Origin: Pareuzebyella sediminis
GTDB lineage: Bacteria; Bacteroidota; Bacteroidia; Flavobacteriales; Flavobacteriaceae
Assembly (NCBI RefSeq): GCF_008367235.1
Contig: NZ_VTZS01000003.1
Span: forward strand, 186,001-250,000
Reading direction: 5' to 3'
DNA length: 64,000 nucleotides
A program made the position numbers and the translations under genes. Below, in pieces: positions 1 to 8,505 of the stretch. The first letter of the stretch is position 1, and every line of letters begins with the position of its first letter. The notes beneath the pieces were generated by a model that was given only the letters and a program-made list of their open reading frames with translations, was not told the DNA's origin and did not search any database.

Positions 1-1
1 A

Positions 2-700
2 TTGAATCAATCCCTGTTACGCACCAAAGTAACCCTTTCCCAAAACAACATAACCAAAGAAATCGACAAAGGGGAAAAAGTCTTCGAAAATGTCGATTGG
101 GTTTTTCAAGATAAGGTGGGTTACCTCTTTACAAAACCGACCACTATTTATATTAGGAACCGACCAGAGTCAGGTTCATGGTGGCGAATCAACAAACAGG
201 CCAACTCCCCAAAAACCAAGGTAACCCTAGATGTTTTCTCCTTATGGCTTGACCACGGAGTTCAGCCAAAAGATGCATCTTATGAATACATCGTCGTGCC
301 AGCTACATCAGTCGAAAAACTAGAACGTACAAATATTACCAAAACGCTTACCGTTCTATCGAACACCCCATATCTTCAAGCGGTACGGCACAACACCCTA
401 GGCATCTGCCAAATAATCTTCTATAAAGCGGGTGAAATTCGATTAACGGATCACCTTACACTGAGGTCAGACACCCCAGGAATCGTTATGCTAAAAACCA
501 ATGGTCGGGATATCAAAGAAATATCGGTGGCCGATCCGAACCGCGAATTGGGCAAAATGCACCTATCCTTATCGGCCAAGATTAAAAAAAAGGGGGGAAC
601 GTATGGCACACTATGGGATAAGGAAAAAGGCATCTCCACTTTATCCATAGAAATGCCCAGTGGTGTCGAGGCAGGAAAAAGCGTTACTATTCTCTTTTGA
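2..700 (+). CDS. Polysaccharide lyase family 8, C-terminal part (5' end outside window)
   Basis: The frame is open to the left edge, so this is the last 232 residues of a longer protein. It resembles the end of the PL8 lyases (chondroitin AC, hyaluronate and xanthan lyases), which cleave uronic-acid-containing polysaccharides by beta-elimination. The clues are the late super-sandwich pattern, a 'WLDHGVQP' segment followed by 'YEYIVVPATS', and then a small beta-rich C-terminal domain. The catalytic Asn/His/Tyr/Arg residues of PL8 lie in the N-terminal toroid and are not visible here. Such enzymes are secreted or periplasmic in marine Flavobacteriia. No terminator is evident before radA, which starts 100 nt downstream. 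Family-level call only; the substrate cannot be read from this part. Confidence 0.75.
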   Translation: MNQSLLRTKVTLSQNNITKEIDKGEKVFENVDWVFQDKVGYLFTKPTTIYIRNRPESGSWWRINKQANSPKTKVTLDVFSLWLDHGVQPKDASYEYIVVPATSVEKLERTNITKTLTVLSNTPYLQAVRHNTLGICQIIFYKAGEIRLTDHLTLRSDTPGIVMLKTNGRDIKEISVADPNRELGKMHLSLSAKIKKKGGTYGTLWDKEKGISTLSIEMPSGVEAGKSVTILF

Positions 701-771
701 GCAAGTTGTTTTAACACCTTCATTTTTATGTTCAAAATTAGAGAAAGCGATAAGATTCATAAAGTTCTTGC

Positions 772-779
772 TACCTTTG
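772..779 (+). promoter_or_regulatory. Candidate -7 element for radA
   Basis: TACCTTTG matches the Bacteroidota -7 consensus TAnnTTTG and lies 21 nt before the radA ATG. No TTG is found at the usual 17-23 nt upstream, so this is only half a promoter match. Confidence 0.35.
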
Positions 780-800
780 AAGTGCACAAAAACGCTTTAA

Positions 801-2162
801 ATGGCCAAAACAAAAACCGCTTTTTTCTGCCAGAACTGTGGTACTCAATATGCCAAATGGGTAGGCCAATGCTCAGCATGTAAGGCCTGGAATACGGTAG
901 TGGAAGAGGTGGTACAAAAATCGGAGAAATCTCCATGGAAAACCAACACTATAGCCAACAAAAAAATTGCCAAGCCTCTTCTCGTCAACGAAATCAATAC
1001 TGACAAAGAACTCCGTCTGAATACTTTTGACCTTGAATTTAATCGAGTTTTGGGAGGTGGCCTCGTGCCTGGCTCATTGGTGCTTTTGGGTGGTGAGCCT
1101 GGTGTGGGTAAAAGCACCTTGCTCTTACAGATTGCGTTAAAGCTTCCTTATAAAACACTTTATGTTTCTGGTGAAGAAAGCCAAAAGCAGATTAAAATGC
1201 GGGCAGACCGCATACATCGCGATAGCGAAAGCTGTTTTATTCTTACAGAAACGAAAACCCAAAATATTTTCCATCAAGTCGAAGCCATTAGGCCCGATAT
1301 CGTTGTAATCGATTCAATTCAAACCTTACACTCCGATTACATAGAGTCGGCGGCAGGAAGTATCTCACAAATACGGGAATGTACCGGCGAACTCATAAAA
1401 TTTGCAAAAGAGACGAACACGCCGGTCATTCTCATTGGGCATATTACCAAAGACGGTTCAATTGCGGGACCTAAAATTTTAGAGCATATGGTAGACACCG
1501 TTTTGCAGTTTGAGGGCGACCGCAATTACGTCTACCGCATTCTTCGCGCCTTAAAAAACCGTTTTGGTTCTACTGCAGAGCTGGGCATTTATGAAATGCA
1601 GGGTGCCGGTCTAAGGCAGGTAAACAATCCTTCGGAAATACTAATCTCTAAGAATGAAGAAGGTCTTAGTGGCACAGCCGTTGCTTCGACCGTTGAGGGT
1701 ATGCGACCCTTGCTTATCGAGATTCAGGCCTTGGTCAGCACGGCTGTATATGGAACCCCGCAACGCTCTACGACAGGATATAATGCGAAACGCCTGAACA
1801 TGTTACTGGCGGTCCTTGAAAAAAGAGCCGGTTTCAAGCTTGCGGCCAAAGATGTTTTTTTAAATATTACAGGAGGTATTTCCGTAGATGACCCGGCCAT
1901 AGATTTAGCGGTAGTTGCGGCCATCTTGTCAAGTAATGAAGATATTCCCATCGAAAAAGGTATATGTTTCGCTGCCGAAGTAGGTCTTGCCGGTGAAATA
2001 CGTCCAGTACAACGGGTCGATCAGCGTATCTTAGAAGCGGAAAAACTAGGTTTTCAGGGTATTTATGTTTCGAAAAACAATAAAATTGGGTTGAAAACAT
2101 CGAAAATAGAAATTTATCTCGTGTCTAAAATCGAAGACGTAGTAAGCGCTCTTTTCGGCTAG
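801..2162 (+). CDS. radA: DNA repair protein RadA
   Basis: RadA (Sms) is a RecA-related ATPase and DnaB-like branch-migration helicase acting in recombinational repair. All family parts are visible. An N-terminal zinc finger uses Cys10, Cys13, Cys24 and Cys27. The Walker A motif GEPGVGKST is at about 98-106 and the diagnostic KNRFG motif at 252-256. A Lon-protease-like C-terminal domain follows (about 290-453). The length of 453 aa is normal. The ATG at 801 is the only start that leaves the zinc finger intact. It is transcribed alone; its stop codon overlaps the end of a tiny ORF on the other strand. Confidence 0.97.
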   Translation: MAKTKTAFFCQNCGTQYAKWVGQCSACKAWNTVVEEVVQKSEKSPWKTNTIANKKIAKPLLVNEINTDKELRLNTFDLEFNRVLGGGLVPGSLVLLGGEPGVGKSTLLLQIALKLPYKTLYVSGEESQKQIKMRADRIHRDSESCFILTETKTQNIFHQVEAIRPDIVVIDSIQTLHSDYIESAAGSISQIRECTGELIKFAKETNTPVILIGHITKDGSIAGPKILEHMVDTVLQFEGDRNYVYRILRALKNRFGSTAELGIYEMQGAGLRQVNNPSEILISKNEEGLSGTAVASTVEGMRPLLIEIQALVSTAVYGTPQRSTTGYNAKRLNMLLAVLEKRAGFKLAAKDVFLNITGGISVDDPAIDLAVVAAILSSNEDIPIEKGICFAAEVGLAGEIRPVQRVDQRILEAEKLGFQGIYVSKNNKIGLKTSKIEIYLVSKIEDVVSALFG

Positions 2163-2257
2163 CGCTTATCTCTCATAATTCTAGCAAAAACGAAAAAAAT
2201 TACGATAACGACACCGACCACTATCCCCTGCCAAAAGCCTATTTGTAGTGCAATCAT
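2159..2257 (-). CDS. Tiny single-pass membrane protein (32 aa)
   Basis: An ATG ORF of 32 codons begins 8 nt after the stop of the aldo/keto reductase gene, preceded by an A/T-rich leader typical of Bacteroidota starts. The product MIALQIGFWQ... has one strongly hydrophobic helix (about residues 7-25) followed by the basic tail RIMRDKR, so it should sit in the inner membrane with the tail in the cytoplasm. It overlaps the end of radA by 4 nt on the opposite strand. Function is unknown. Support comes from the coherent helix-plus-basic-tail design and the operon-like spacing; conservation was not tested. Confidence 0.5.
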   Translation of the reverse strand: MIALQIGFWQGIVVGVVIVIFFVFARIMRDKR

Positions 2258-2265
2258 ATTTTTAT

Positions 2266-3306
2266 TTATGGTGCGGGATTGGGAATTTCATTATGAATAG
2301 CCTCAATACCTTGTAACACTTCGTTGTTCAATTTCACATTAATACTGTCAATATTCTCTTCCAATTGGCGCATTGATGTCGCTCCGATTATATTGCTGGT
2401 CACAAAAGGCCTTGAATTTACAAAGGCAAGGGCCATTTGGGCCATGGAAAGGTTGTGGTCCTGTGCCAGTTTATGATATTTTTCGGTAGCCTTTACTGCT
2501 TGTTCGTTCGAATACCGCGTATATTGTGGAAAAAGGGTAACTCGGGAAGTTGCCGGTCGCATGCCGCCCAAGTACTTGCCGGACAAGGTTCCAAAACCTA
2601 AGGGAGAATACGCCAAAAGGCCCAATTTCTCACGTATCGAAATTTCTGAAAGTCCAACTTCAAAGAGCCGGTTTAACAGATTATATGGATTTTGTATAGT
2701 AATCGTACGAGGCAGATTGGCATGTACCTTGCTTTCCATTAAAAAGCGCATGGCACCCCAAGGAGTTTCATTGGAAATACCTACATGCCGAATTTTACCC
2801 TCACGCACAAGGTCTCGAAGCGTTTCCAGCACTTGGTGGATGTTATCCTCCCAATGATCCGAAACATCATGTTGGTATCCTCTCTGCCCAAAATAATTGG
2901 TATTACGCTCTGGCCAGTGCAGTTGATAGAGGTCTATATAATCGGTCTGTAAACGTACTAAACTACCTTCTACGGCCTCGACTATAGATTCTCGGCTAAA
3001 ACCTGTGGTTCGAATAAATTTGGTCATCTCGGCCTTTCCAGCAATTTTGGATGCCAAGATAATCTTGTCCCTATTTCCATTCTTGCTAAACCAACTACCG
3101 ATAATTTTTTCAGTAACCGAATGACGGTCAGGATGAGCCGGAATAGGGTACAATTCTGCGGTATCAAAAAAGTTAATGCCCTGGTCAACGGCATAGTCCA
3201 TTTGCTGATGTCCTTCGGCTTCGGTATTCTGTTTGCCCCAGGTCATTGTTCCTAGGCATATTTTACTTACTTCTATATTGGTGTGTGGAAGGTTGGTATA
3301 TTTCAT
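2266..3306 (-). CDS. tas: Aldo/keto reductase, Tas family
   Basis: This is an NADP(H)-dependent oxidoreductase of the AKR superfamily, reducing carbonyl substrates in a TIM barrel. The closest family I recognise is E. coli Tas. The length (346 aa) is the same and segments such as 'CLGTMTWGKQNTEAEGHQQ', 'LYQLHWPERNTN' and the terminal PAP match. The catalytic tetrad is present at Asp48, Tyr53, Lys87 and His130. The substrate is not known; Tas has been linked to tyrosine auxotrophy suppression in E. coli. It is convergent with radA, and a tiny membrane ORF follows 8 nt downstream, possibly in the same transcript. Confidence 0.88.
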   Translation of the reverse strand: MKYTNLPHTNIEVSKICLGTMTWGKQNTEAEGHQQMDYAVDQGINFFDTAELYPIPAHPDRHSVTEKIIGSWFSKNGNRDKIILASKIAGKAEMTKFIRTTGFSRESIVEAVEGSLVRLQTDYIDLYQLHWPERNTNYFGQRGYQHDVSDHWEDNIHQVLETLRDLVREGKIRHVGISNETPWGAMRFLMESKVHANLPRTITIQNPYNLLNRLFEVGLSEISIREKLGLLAYSPLGFGTLSGKYLGGMRPATSRVTLFPQYTRYSNEQAVKATEKYHKLAQDHNLSMAQMALAFVNSRPFVTSNIIGATSMRQLEENIDSINVKLNNEVLQGIEAIHNEIPNPAP

Positions 3307-3637
3307 GTAGAGAGGGGTATTTCTATCCGAAGCGCCAAATTTACAAATTATATACGATGCGGAATGGCAAAAAGCGAAAAGACCGAGTGCCCAAAGGAGG
3401 ACTTTACAGAAACTCCTAACCGTTTAGCCGCGTTCAGCAATTTTCGTAAAGCTTTCGTTTGTTCGTAATGTCAATCAACACATGCAAACCGACCGATTAT
3501 ACAATTTCATTTTGTGTTTTATGCATTGACAATGACATTTACCATAACCATTTGACCAGATTGACAAATCTTGCTAGCAGATTGTAGATGAGCTGTTCAA
3601 AGGAAAAAATCTATTTTCAATCATTAAATTTTAGAAA
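3307..3637. other. Intergenic region, 331 nt
   Basis: The region lies between the divergent aldo/keto reductase and the lipoprotein gene at 3638. A 61-codon reading frame here looks like chance. I see no complete TTG-N17-23-TAnnTTTG promoter and no strong hairpin. Confidence 0.5.
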
Positions 3638-4357
3638 ATGAAAAAAATAAATTCGTACATAAGCTTGGTATTCATTTTCGCATGTGTCGTTCTTACCGTA
3701 TCCTGCGAAAAATCGGAATATGAGCCGGAAGAATATATCGAGAAAAATCAAGAAGAAGGTTTTCTGAGCAAAACGGACCACGCCGATTCCATAATCGAGA
3801 CAACCTCTGAAATCCTGGTTCCTTTACTACACAAACGTTACGATGCGTCTATGAGTAAAGAAGAAGCAGGGGCCCTCTTTCATGAGGCAATCAATAGATT
3901 CGAAAAAGAAAATTCACTGACCCAAAGAGCAAGTTATATTAAGTTCGAAGTGTGGACAAGAACCAGCAATATCGCACATAGCCAAACCGACGGCAATGTT
4001 TGGGCCCGGTTCAATTTCTTGACCGATAAAGGCTCTTTAAACCTACCCTGGGCTCGATTGAACAATGCAGGAGACGACCGACAAAACGGGGCTTGGGACT
4101 TCTATTATTTTGGGGCACATGCTTCTTCGATAAGTTGGTTGGAGGCCAAAAGCGCCACTGCGGCCCTTCAAGGTACTGATGGGTGGCACATAAAATATTT
4201 TGATATACGGGTATGGGGGTACAAACAGTTTTCAAGCGCCACGGGCAACTCCCGCGTTCTTTCAAACCCCGAAATATGGTTGGACAATACTACTTCCACC
4301 GGATGGGATTACTACTATACTGGTTATGTAGGAACGGGCAGAACAAATTTCGATTAG
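3638..4357 (+). CDS. Secreted lipoprotein of unknown function, beta-sandwich-like
   Basis: The N-terminus MKKINSYISLVFIFACVVLTVSC is a lipoprotein signal peptide with the acylated Cys at residue 23. It is followed by an acidic stretch (EKSEYEPEE) of the kind that directs Bacteroidota lipoproteins to the cell surface. After a helical segment (about 45-95), the last 140 residues are rich in Trp, Tyr and alternating beta pattern. The rhythm 'KFEVWTRTSNI...DGNVWARF' then '...KYFDIRVWGY' recalls PLAT/LH2-type sandwiches, but I cannot confirm that family. It stands alone between two divergent or convergent genes and ends at a hairpin terminator. Confidence 0.7.
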   Translation: MKKINSYISLVFIFACVVLTVSCEKSEYEPEEYIEKNQEEGFLSKTDHADSIIETTSEILVPLLHKRYDASMSKEEAGALFHEAINRFEKENSLTQRASYIKFEVWTRTSNIAHSQTDGNVWARFNFLTDKGSLNLPWARLNNAGDDRQNGAWDFYYFGAHASSISWLEAKSATAALQGTDGWHIKYFDIRVWGYKQFSSATGNSRVLSNPEIWLDNTTSTGWDYYYTGYVGTGRTNFD

Positions 4358-4373
4358 TGCAAAAGAAGAGAAT

Positions 4374-4405
4374 AAAGGCCTTCACGATTTTAGAGAAGGC
4401 CTTTT
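4374..4405. terminator. Bidirectional intrinsic terminator
   Basis: Perfect 9-bp arms AAGGCCTTC and GAAGGCCTT enclose an 11-nt loop, with T-rich sequence after the right arm and A-rich sequence before the left arm. It sits between the convergent lipoprotein gene and xth and can serve both. Confidence 0.8.
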
Positions 4406-4419
4406 AATGTGTTATAAAG

Positions 4420-5184
4420 TTAGGCATCGATTTCCAACAAAATAGGGCAATGGTCACTATGCTTCGCTTCGGAAAGGATTACCGAGCGTTTCAAACGATC
4501 TTTTAAGGGCTCGGCCACCATGCCATAATCAAGGCGCCATCCCTTATTATTATTTCTGGCATTTGCTCGATAGCTCCACCAAGTGTAGTTATGAGGCTCT
4601 TCATTAAATAATCGAAAACTATCGATGAACCCGCTGTCTATAAAATTGCCGATCCATTCACGTTCTATCGGAAGAAAGCCGGAAACATTTTTATTCCGTA
4701 CGGGGTCATGAATATCTATAGCCTTGTGGCATATATTATAATCGCCCAGAACAACAAGATTCGGATGTGTTTTGCGTAATTGGTCAGTATATTTTTGAAA
4801 ATCTGCCATATAAGTGAGCTTATGTTCCAAGCGTGCCAAATTAGTACCAGACGGCAGGTATAAGCTCATTATGGAAAGATCGCCATAGTCGGCCCTTAGA
4901 TTCCTCCCTTCAAAATCCATATAGTCGATGCCCGTACCAACCTCTATATGATCTGGTTGCGTTTTAGAGAGTATGGCGACACCACTATATCCTTTTTTTT
5001 GAGCACTGAACCAATAGTTATGCGTGTAACCGGCCTTTTCAAAGACAGAGAGGTTCAATTGCGCGCTCATCGCCTTTATTTCCTGCAAACAAACTACATC
5101 TGGATCGACCGTTTGCAACCATTCTATAAATCCTTTTTTAAGGGCGGCACGTATGCCGTTAACATTATAGGAAACTATTTTCAT
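4420..5184 (-). CDS. xth: Exodeoxyribonuclease III (AP endonuclease)
   Basis: ExoIII-type enzymes incise abasic sites and have 3'-5' exonuclease and 3'-phosphatase activity in base-excision repair. The start is set at the ATG at 5184, giving MKIVSYNVNG (254 aa, normal for the family). A longer frame would need a TTG start and adds 21 residues without homology character. EEP-fold motifs are present: 'NVNGIRA', Glu35 in LQEIK (metal ligand), Asp148 and Asn150 in GDYN, and Asp244-His245 in SDHCPI. It is monocistronic and shares the terminator at its 3' end with the convergent lipoprotein gene. Confidence 0.95.
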   Translation of the reverse strand: MKIVSYNVNGIRAALKKGFIEWLQTVDPDVVCLQEIKAMSAQLNLSVFEKAGYTHNYWFSAQKKGYSGVAILSKTQPDHIEVGTGIDYMDFEGRNLRADYGDLSIMSLYLPSGTNLARLEHKLTYMADFQKYTDQLRKTHPNLVVLGDYNICHKAIDIHDPVRNKNVSGFLPIEREWIGNFIDSGFIDSFRLFNEEPHNYTWWSYRANARNNNKGWRLDYGMVAEPLKDRLKRSVILSEAKHSDHCPILLEIDA

Positions 5185-5497
5185 CTGGGCTGATTTTGGC
5201 CCGAAAATAAAGAATTGTTCTGGGCATTTGGCAAATTTGGAATACAAAATGACTTAAAATTAGCACAATCTCCTGGTGATGATCCAAACGTTGATTTTAA
5301 GGGTTAGCTTGCGATAGGACCTAAAAGGGGTTAACCAAGATTTAGCAAAGCTTCATGCTTCAGACATCTGGCCAAACCTGTTTTCATTTAAAAAGCACTT
5401 ATGTAAAGCTTGGCTTTGGTATAGATTTTATTTAACAGGGCTATCGTCAGGGCCGGCCTACCACATTATCATGTACAATCAAGGTAAAACTAATTTA

Positions 5498-5530
5498 AGG
5501 AGGTTTAAAATTCCTGGGGCTTCCCCTCCT
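5498..5530 (+). promoter_or_regulatory. Nested hairpin in the TonB-receptor leader
   Basis: AGGAGG (5498-5503) can pair with CCTCCT (5525-5530). Inside it, GGGG (5516-5519) can pair with CCCC (5523-5526) across a three-base loop; the two pairings share bases and are mutually exclusive. It lies about 57 nt before the receptor start in a 402-nt gap after xth. The rest of that gap shows nothing I can name, and no known riboswitch consensus was recognised. Confidence 0.35.
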
Positions 5531-5586
5531 GATAATCCTATGGGTTTCGATTATAAATCTTATTTTAGCGCCTCATTTTATGTATT

Positions 5587-7665
5587 ATGAGACCCCTTTT
5601 TTTATTGTTTCTATGCTCGTGCTTACTATGCCGTGCCCAAGATCAAGATTCCGTCAAAAATGATAGCATTACCCAGCTCGATGAGGTCATTTTGCTTGAT
5701 GCCCTTAAAACCAAAAATGCGACGGGCATCACCAAATCGGATGTAATCGCGGCAAAAGTCTTCCAAAATTACAGTCCTGTCGAAATGGTCTCTGCCATTA
5801 ATCAAATTCCTGGGGTATATGTACTGTCGGGTGCACTTAATACCAATCGCATTACCATACGCGGAATAGGTTCGCGTACGGCGTTCGGCACGGATAAGCT
5901 AAGACTTTATTATAACGATATTCCCGTGACCGATGGTTCTGGCTTTTCTACCATAGAGGCCTTTGATTTGGAAAACATAAGCCAGATTGAGGTCATTAAA
6001 GGTCCGAAAGGCTCCGCTTTTGGGGCGAACTTGGGCGGTGCAATTATTTTGACTCCCAAAGAAGCCCTCGGGGTATCTACCAATCTTTCCAATAATTTTA
6101 CCGTCGGTTCGTTCGGCCTACTTAAAAACAACCTTTCCTTCAACCATTTTGATGGAAAAGTGAGAGTGGGTGTTCAATATGGCCATCTCGAAACCGATGG
6201 ATATCGTGAGAACAGTGATTTTAACCGTGATGGTCTATTGCTCAATGCCACCTATATGATAAACCAGAACAACCGTATCGGACTCTTAGTGAACCATGTT
6301 GATTATAAGGCACATATAGCTAGTTCCCTAGGGATAACCGCTTTTACGGAAAACCCAAAACAGGCCGCAGCGAACTGGGCAGGGGTTGAGGGATATGAGT
6401 CTAACAAATACACCATTCTGGGCATTAATTACAGACATAACTTTGGGAAAAAACTTGAAAATTCAACTAGCATATTTTATACCTACTTAGACCATTTTGA
6501 ACAACGCCCTCGACCTTTGGGCTTTCTTGATGAGTTTACAAATGGTTACGGGATCAGATCTCGTTTTATAAGAAATTTTGACTTTCTAAATCGTTCGGCT
6601 AAGTATACCGCCGGTTTCGAATGGTATAAAGATCACTATAATTGGTCATTGTTCGAAACGCTTCAGCAACCGGAAAATGGAAGTTTACAAGGAAATGAGT
6701 TTGCCGACAATAGTGAATCGAGAAGTCAGGTAAACACCTTTGGTACTTTGTTGTTACCGATTACCGAAGCTTTTGAGGTGCAACTGGGCCTCACCATCAA
6801 TAAAACACAATACGATTTTCAAGATCTGTTCAATACGGGTATCAATAATAAAAGTGCCGACCGTACTTTTAAGGCCATACTCTTACCGAGCCTCAACCTA
6901 GCCTATGAACTTTCTGAAGAAATACGCCTTGTGGGCAATGTGAGTCGCGGATACTCAAATCCTACCGTAGAACAAACGCTGACCCCCGATGGGGTCATCA
7001 ACCCTGATATAGCCCAAGAAACGGGGACGAACTATGAATTGGGAACTGAAATGTATTTCGATCAACGCCGACTTCATATCACTCTTGTGGCCTACCAAAT
7101 GGATGTACGCAATCTGTTGGTAGCGGAGCGAGTCGCCGAAGATCAATTTATTGGTAAAAATGCAGGTAAAACCAAACATCGAGGCATTGAACTGACTATT
7201 GATTACCTATGGGATATTAATCCTAATTTTCAATTATCCCCCTTTTTGAGCTATACGCTCAACGATCATAAATTCATAGACTTCGTAGATGAAGGAGAAA
7301 GCTATTCAGGGAATCCACTTACCGGCGTTCCCAAGCAACGTAGAACTGCAGGTGTACAGCTACGGATCTTTAATAACTTTTACTGGAACATTTCCCATAG
7401 GCATGTATCGGAAATACCTTTAACAGATAGTAATACCTTATCGAGCGAAGCTTTTACGGTCTTCACCACACGCTTAGGCTATCAAAAGAAATTAACGGAT
7501 AAATTTACTCTAGGGGCCGATTTTGGTATCAATAACATCGCTAATGAATCCTATGCCGAATCAGTGCTCATCAATGCCGGAAGTTTCGGAGGCGAACCCC
7601 GATATTACTATCCGGGTAATCCTAGAAACTACTATGGCAGTTTAAGATTGGGATACCGTCTTTAG
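5587..7665 (+). CDS. TonB-dependent outer-membrane receptor, siderophore-type architecture
   Basis: This is an energy-coupled outer-membrane transporter of 692 aa. A signal peptide (about residues 1-17) is followed by a short linker with a TonB-box-like stretch near 'LDEVILLDA'. The plug domain (about 40-155) contains 'RITIRGIGSRTAFG' and 'IEVIKGPKGSAFGANLGGAI'. A 22-strand-type barrel runs to the end and finishes with the aromatic-containing 'YYGSLRLGYRL'. It lacks the carboxypeptidase-like N-terminal domain and has no SusD partner, which fits a metal-complex or small-ligand receptor rather than a SusC glycan importer. The ligand cannot be inferred. A long leader with potential RNA structure precedes it. 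Confidence 0.9.
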   Translation: MRPLFLLFLCSCLLCRAQDQDSVKNDSITQLDEVILLDALKTKNATGITKSDVIAAKVFQNYSPVEMVSAINQIPGVYVLSGALNTNRITIRGIGSRTAFGTDKLRLYYNDIPVTDGSGFSTIEAFDLENISQIEVIKGPKGSAFGANLGGAIILTPKEALGVSTNLSNNFTVGSFGLLKNNLSFNHFDGKVRVGVQYGHLETDGYRENSDFNRDGLLLNATYMINQNNRIGLLVNHVDYKAHIASSLGITAFTENPKQAAANWAGVEGYESNKYTILGINYRHNFGKKLENSTSIFYTYLDHFEQRPRPLGFLDEFTNGYGIRSRFIRNFDFLNRSAKYTAGFEWYKDHYNWSLFETLQQPENGSLQGNEFADNSESRSQVNTFGTLLLPITEAFEVQLGLTINKTQYDFQDLFNTGINNKSADRTFKAILLPSLNLAYELSEEIRLVGNVSRGYSNPTVEQTLTPDGVINPDIAQETGTNYELGTEMYFDQRRLHITLVAYQMDVRNLLVAERVAEDQFIGKNAGKTKHRGIELTIDYLWDINPNFQLSPFLSYTLNDHKFIDFVDEGESYSGNPLTGVPKQRRTAGVQLRIFNNFYWNISHRHVSEIPLTDSNTLSSEAFTVFTTRLGYQKKLTDKFTLGADFGINNIANESYAESVLINAGSFGGEPRYYYPGNPRNYYGSLRLGYRL

Positions 7666-7743
7666 CTACTCGCAAACCTCATTGGGCCAATACTCCTTTG
7701 AAGTTATATAGATACGCATCTACCGAGTAGTATCATATGACCA

Positions 7744-8418
7744 TCAAATACCCAAGTTAGATTTATTGTTCTCATAGTACGCATTTACATGTTCGGGAAC
7801 CTTTGTGCCTGGTGGAAGCAGGTCATCGCTGATCGGTTTTTCTGCAAATTGTTTTAAAGGAACAAGACCCGCCCAAATCGGAAGGGTCATATCGGCTTTT
7901 TCATCTTGAACCCCTACATCCCTAATTTTTGCCGAAGCGGTTTCTATTTTCATTTTCAAAACAAGGGTAGCATCGAGCTCTTTGGGCAGCATGGGCCGAA
8001 GACTTTCCCAACGTCCGTCGATCATATGATCAACAATACACTTTAAGGCCATTTCCTTTTCAGACGTATTGACGACTTTAGCCACACTACCGAATACCGT
8101 AGCTGACCGGTAATTTACCGAATGATGTAGTCCGGACCGTGCCAGTACCAAGGCGTCTAGATGCATCACGGTCATGCTTATTTTACTACTTTCCAAAAGT
8201 GAGTTCAGCATTCGATTTTTGAGGGAACCGTGAAAATATAGCTGGTTATCTGAACGTCCATATGCCATTGGAATCGAAATGGCCGTACCTTCAAATACAT
8301 AAGCGATATAACCCACGAATCCGACATCTAAAATAGTATTGATCGTTTCGATATCGTATTGGGCCCTTTTACCGCCTCTACGCACCGTATTTATCTCTTG
8401 TTTTTCAAATTCTCGCAT
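7744..8418 (-). CDS. Pyridoxamine 5'-phosphate oxidase-fold flavoprotein (PPOX class)
   Basis: The 224-aa protein has the FMN-binding split-barrel pattern of the NimA/Pyridox_ox_2 type proteins, for example 'VGYIAYVFEGTAISIPMAYG' then 'QLYFHGSLKNRML' and 'YRSATVFGSVAKV'. Enzymes of this class bind FMN, but their substrates differ widely and are usually unknown. It is transcribed away from a MocR-type PLP-dependent regulator that starts 83 nt upstream. This is a recurring arrangement in which the regulator controls its neighbour, so a role linked to vitamin B6 status is plausible (inference). A full consensus promoter lies directly upstream. Confidence 0.85.
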   Translation of the reverse strand: MREFEKQEINTVRRGGKRAQYDIETINTILDVGFVGYIAYVFEGTAISIPMAYGRSDNQLYFHGSLKNRMLNSLLESSKISMTVMHLDALVLARSGLHHSVNYRSATVFGSVAKVVNTSEKEMALKCIVDHMIDGRWESLRPMLPKELDATLVLKMKIETASAKIRDVGVQDEKADMTLPIWAGLVPLKQFAEKPISDDLLPPGTKVPEHVNAYYENNKSNLGI

Positions 8419-8438
8419 CGAAATTCGATTTATAAAAT

Positions 8439-8467
8439 CAAATGTAATAGATTTATGGGTGGTTCAA
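8439..8467 (-). promoter_or_regulatory. Promoter of the PPOX gene
   Basis: On the minus strand TTG (8467-8465), an 18-nt spacer and TACATTTG (8446-8439) match the Bacteroidota TTG-N17-23-TAnnTTTG consensus. A start about 6-7 nt further would give a leader of roughly 14 nt. Confidence 0.65.
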
Positions 8468-8470
8468 AAG

Positions 8471-8505
8471 GTCCAGAAATGAGTTATTAAGTAGTCCAGT
8501 TATGA
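8471..8505. promoter_or_regulatory. Candidate MocR operator: paired direct repeats
   Basis: Two copies of GTCCAG-nn-ATGA lie at 8471-8482 and 8494-8505, 23 bp apart (about two helical turns) in the same orientation. The first abuts the -33 end of the PPOX promoter and the second covers the MocR start codon. MocR regulators are known to bind direct repeats, so these are likely its sites; that is inference. Confidence 0.5.

Noticed and set aside
3283-3468. 61-codon frame overlapping the start of the aldo/keto reductase
   Set aside because: It overlaps the reductase start on the other strand and has no signal, domain or promoter.
5248-5530. Possible TPP or cobalamin riboswitch before the TonB receptor
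   Set aside because: The fixed sequence boxes of these riboswitches are not present; only generic hairpins are seen.
7666-7730. Inverted repeat CTACTCG/CGAGTAG between the TonB receptor and PPOX genes
   Set aside because: The 51-nt loop and lack of a T tract make a functional terminator unlikely.
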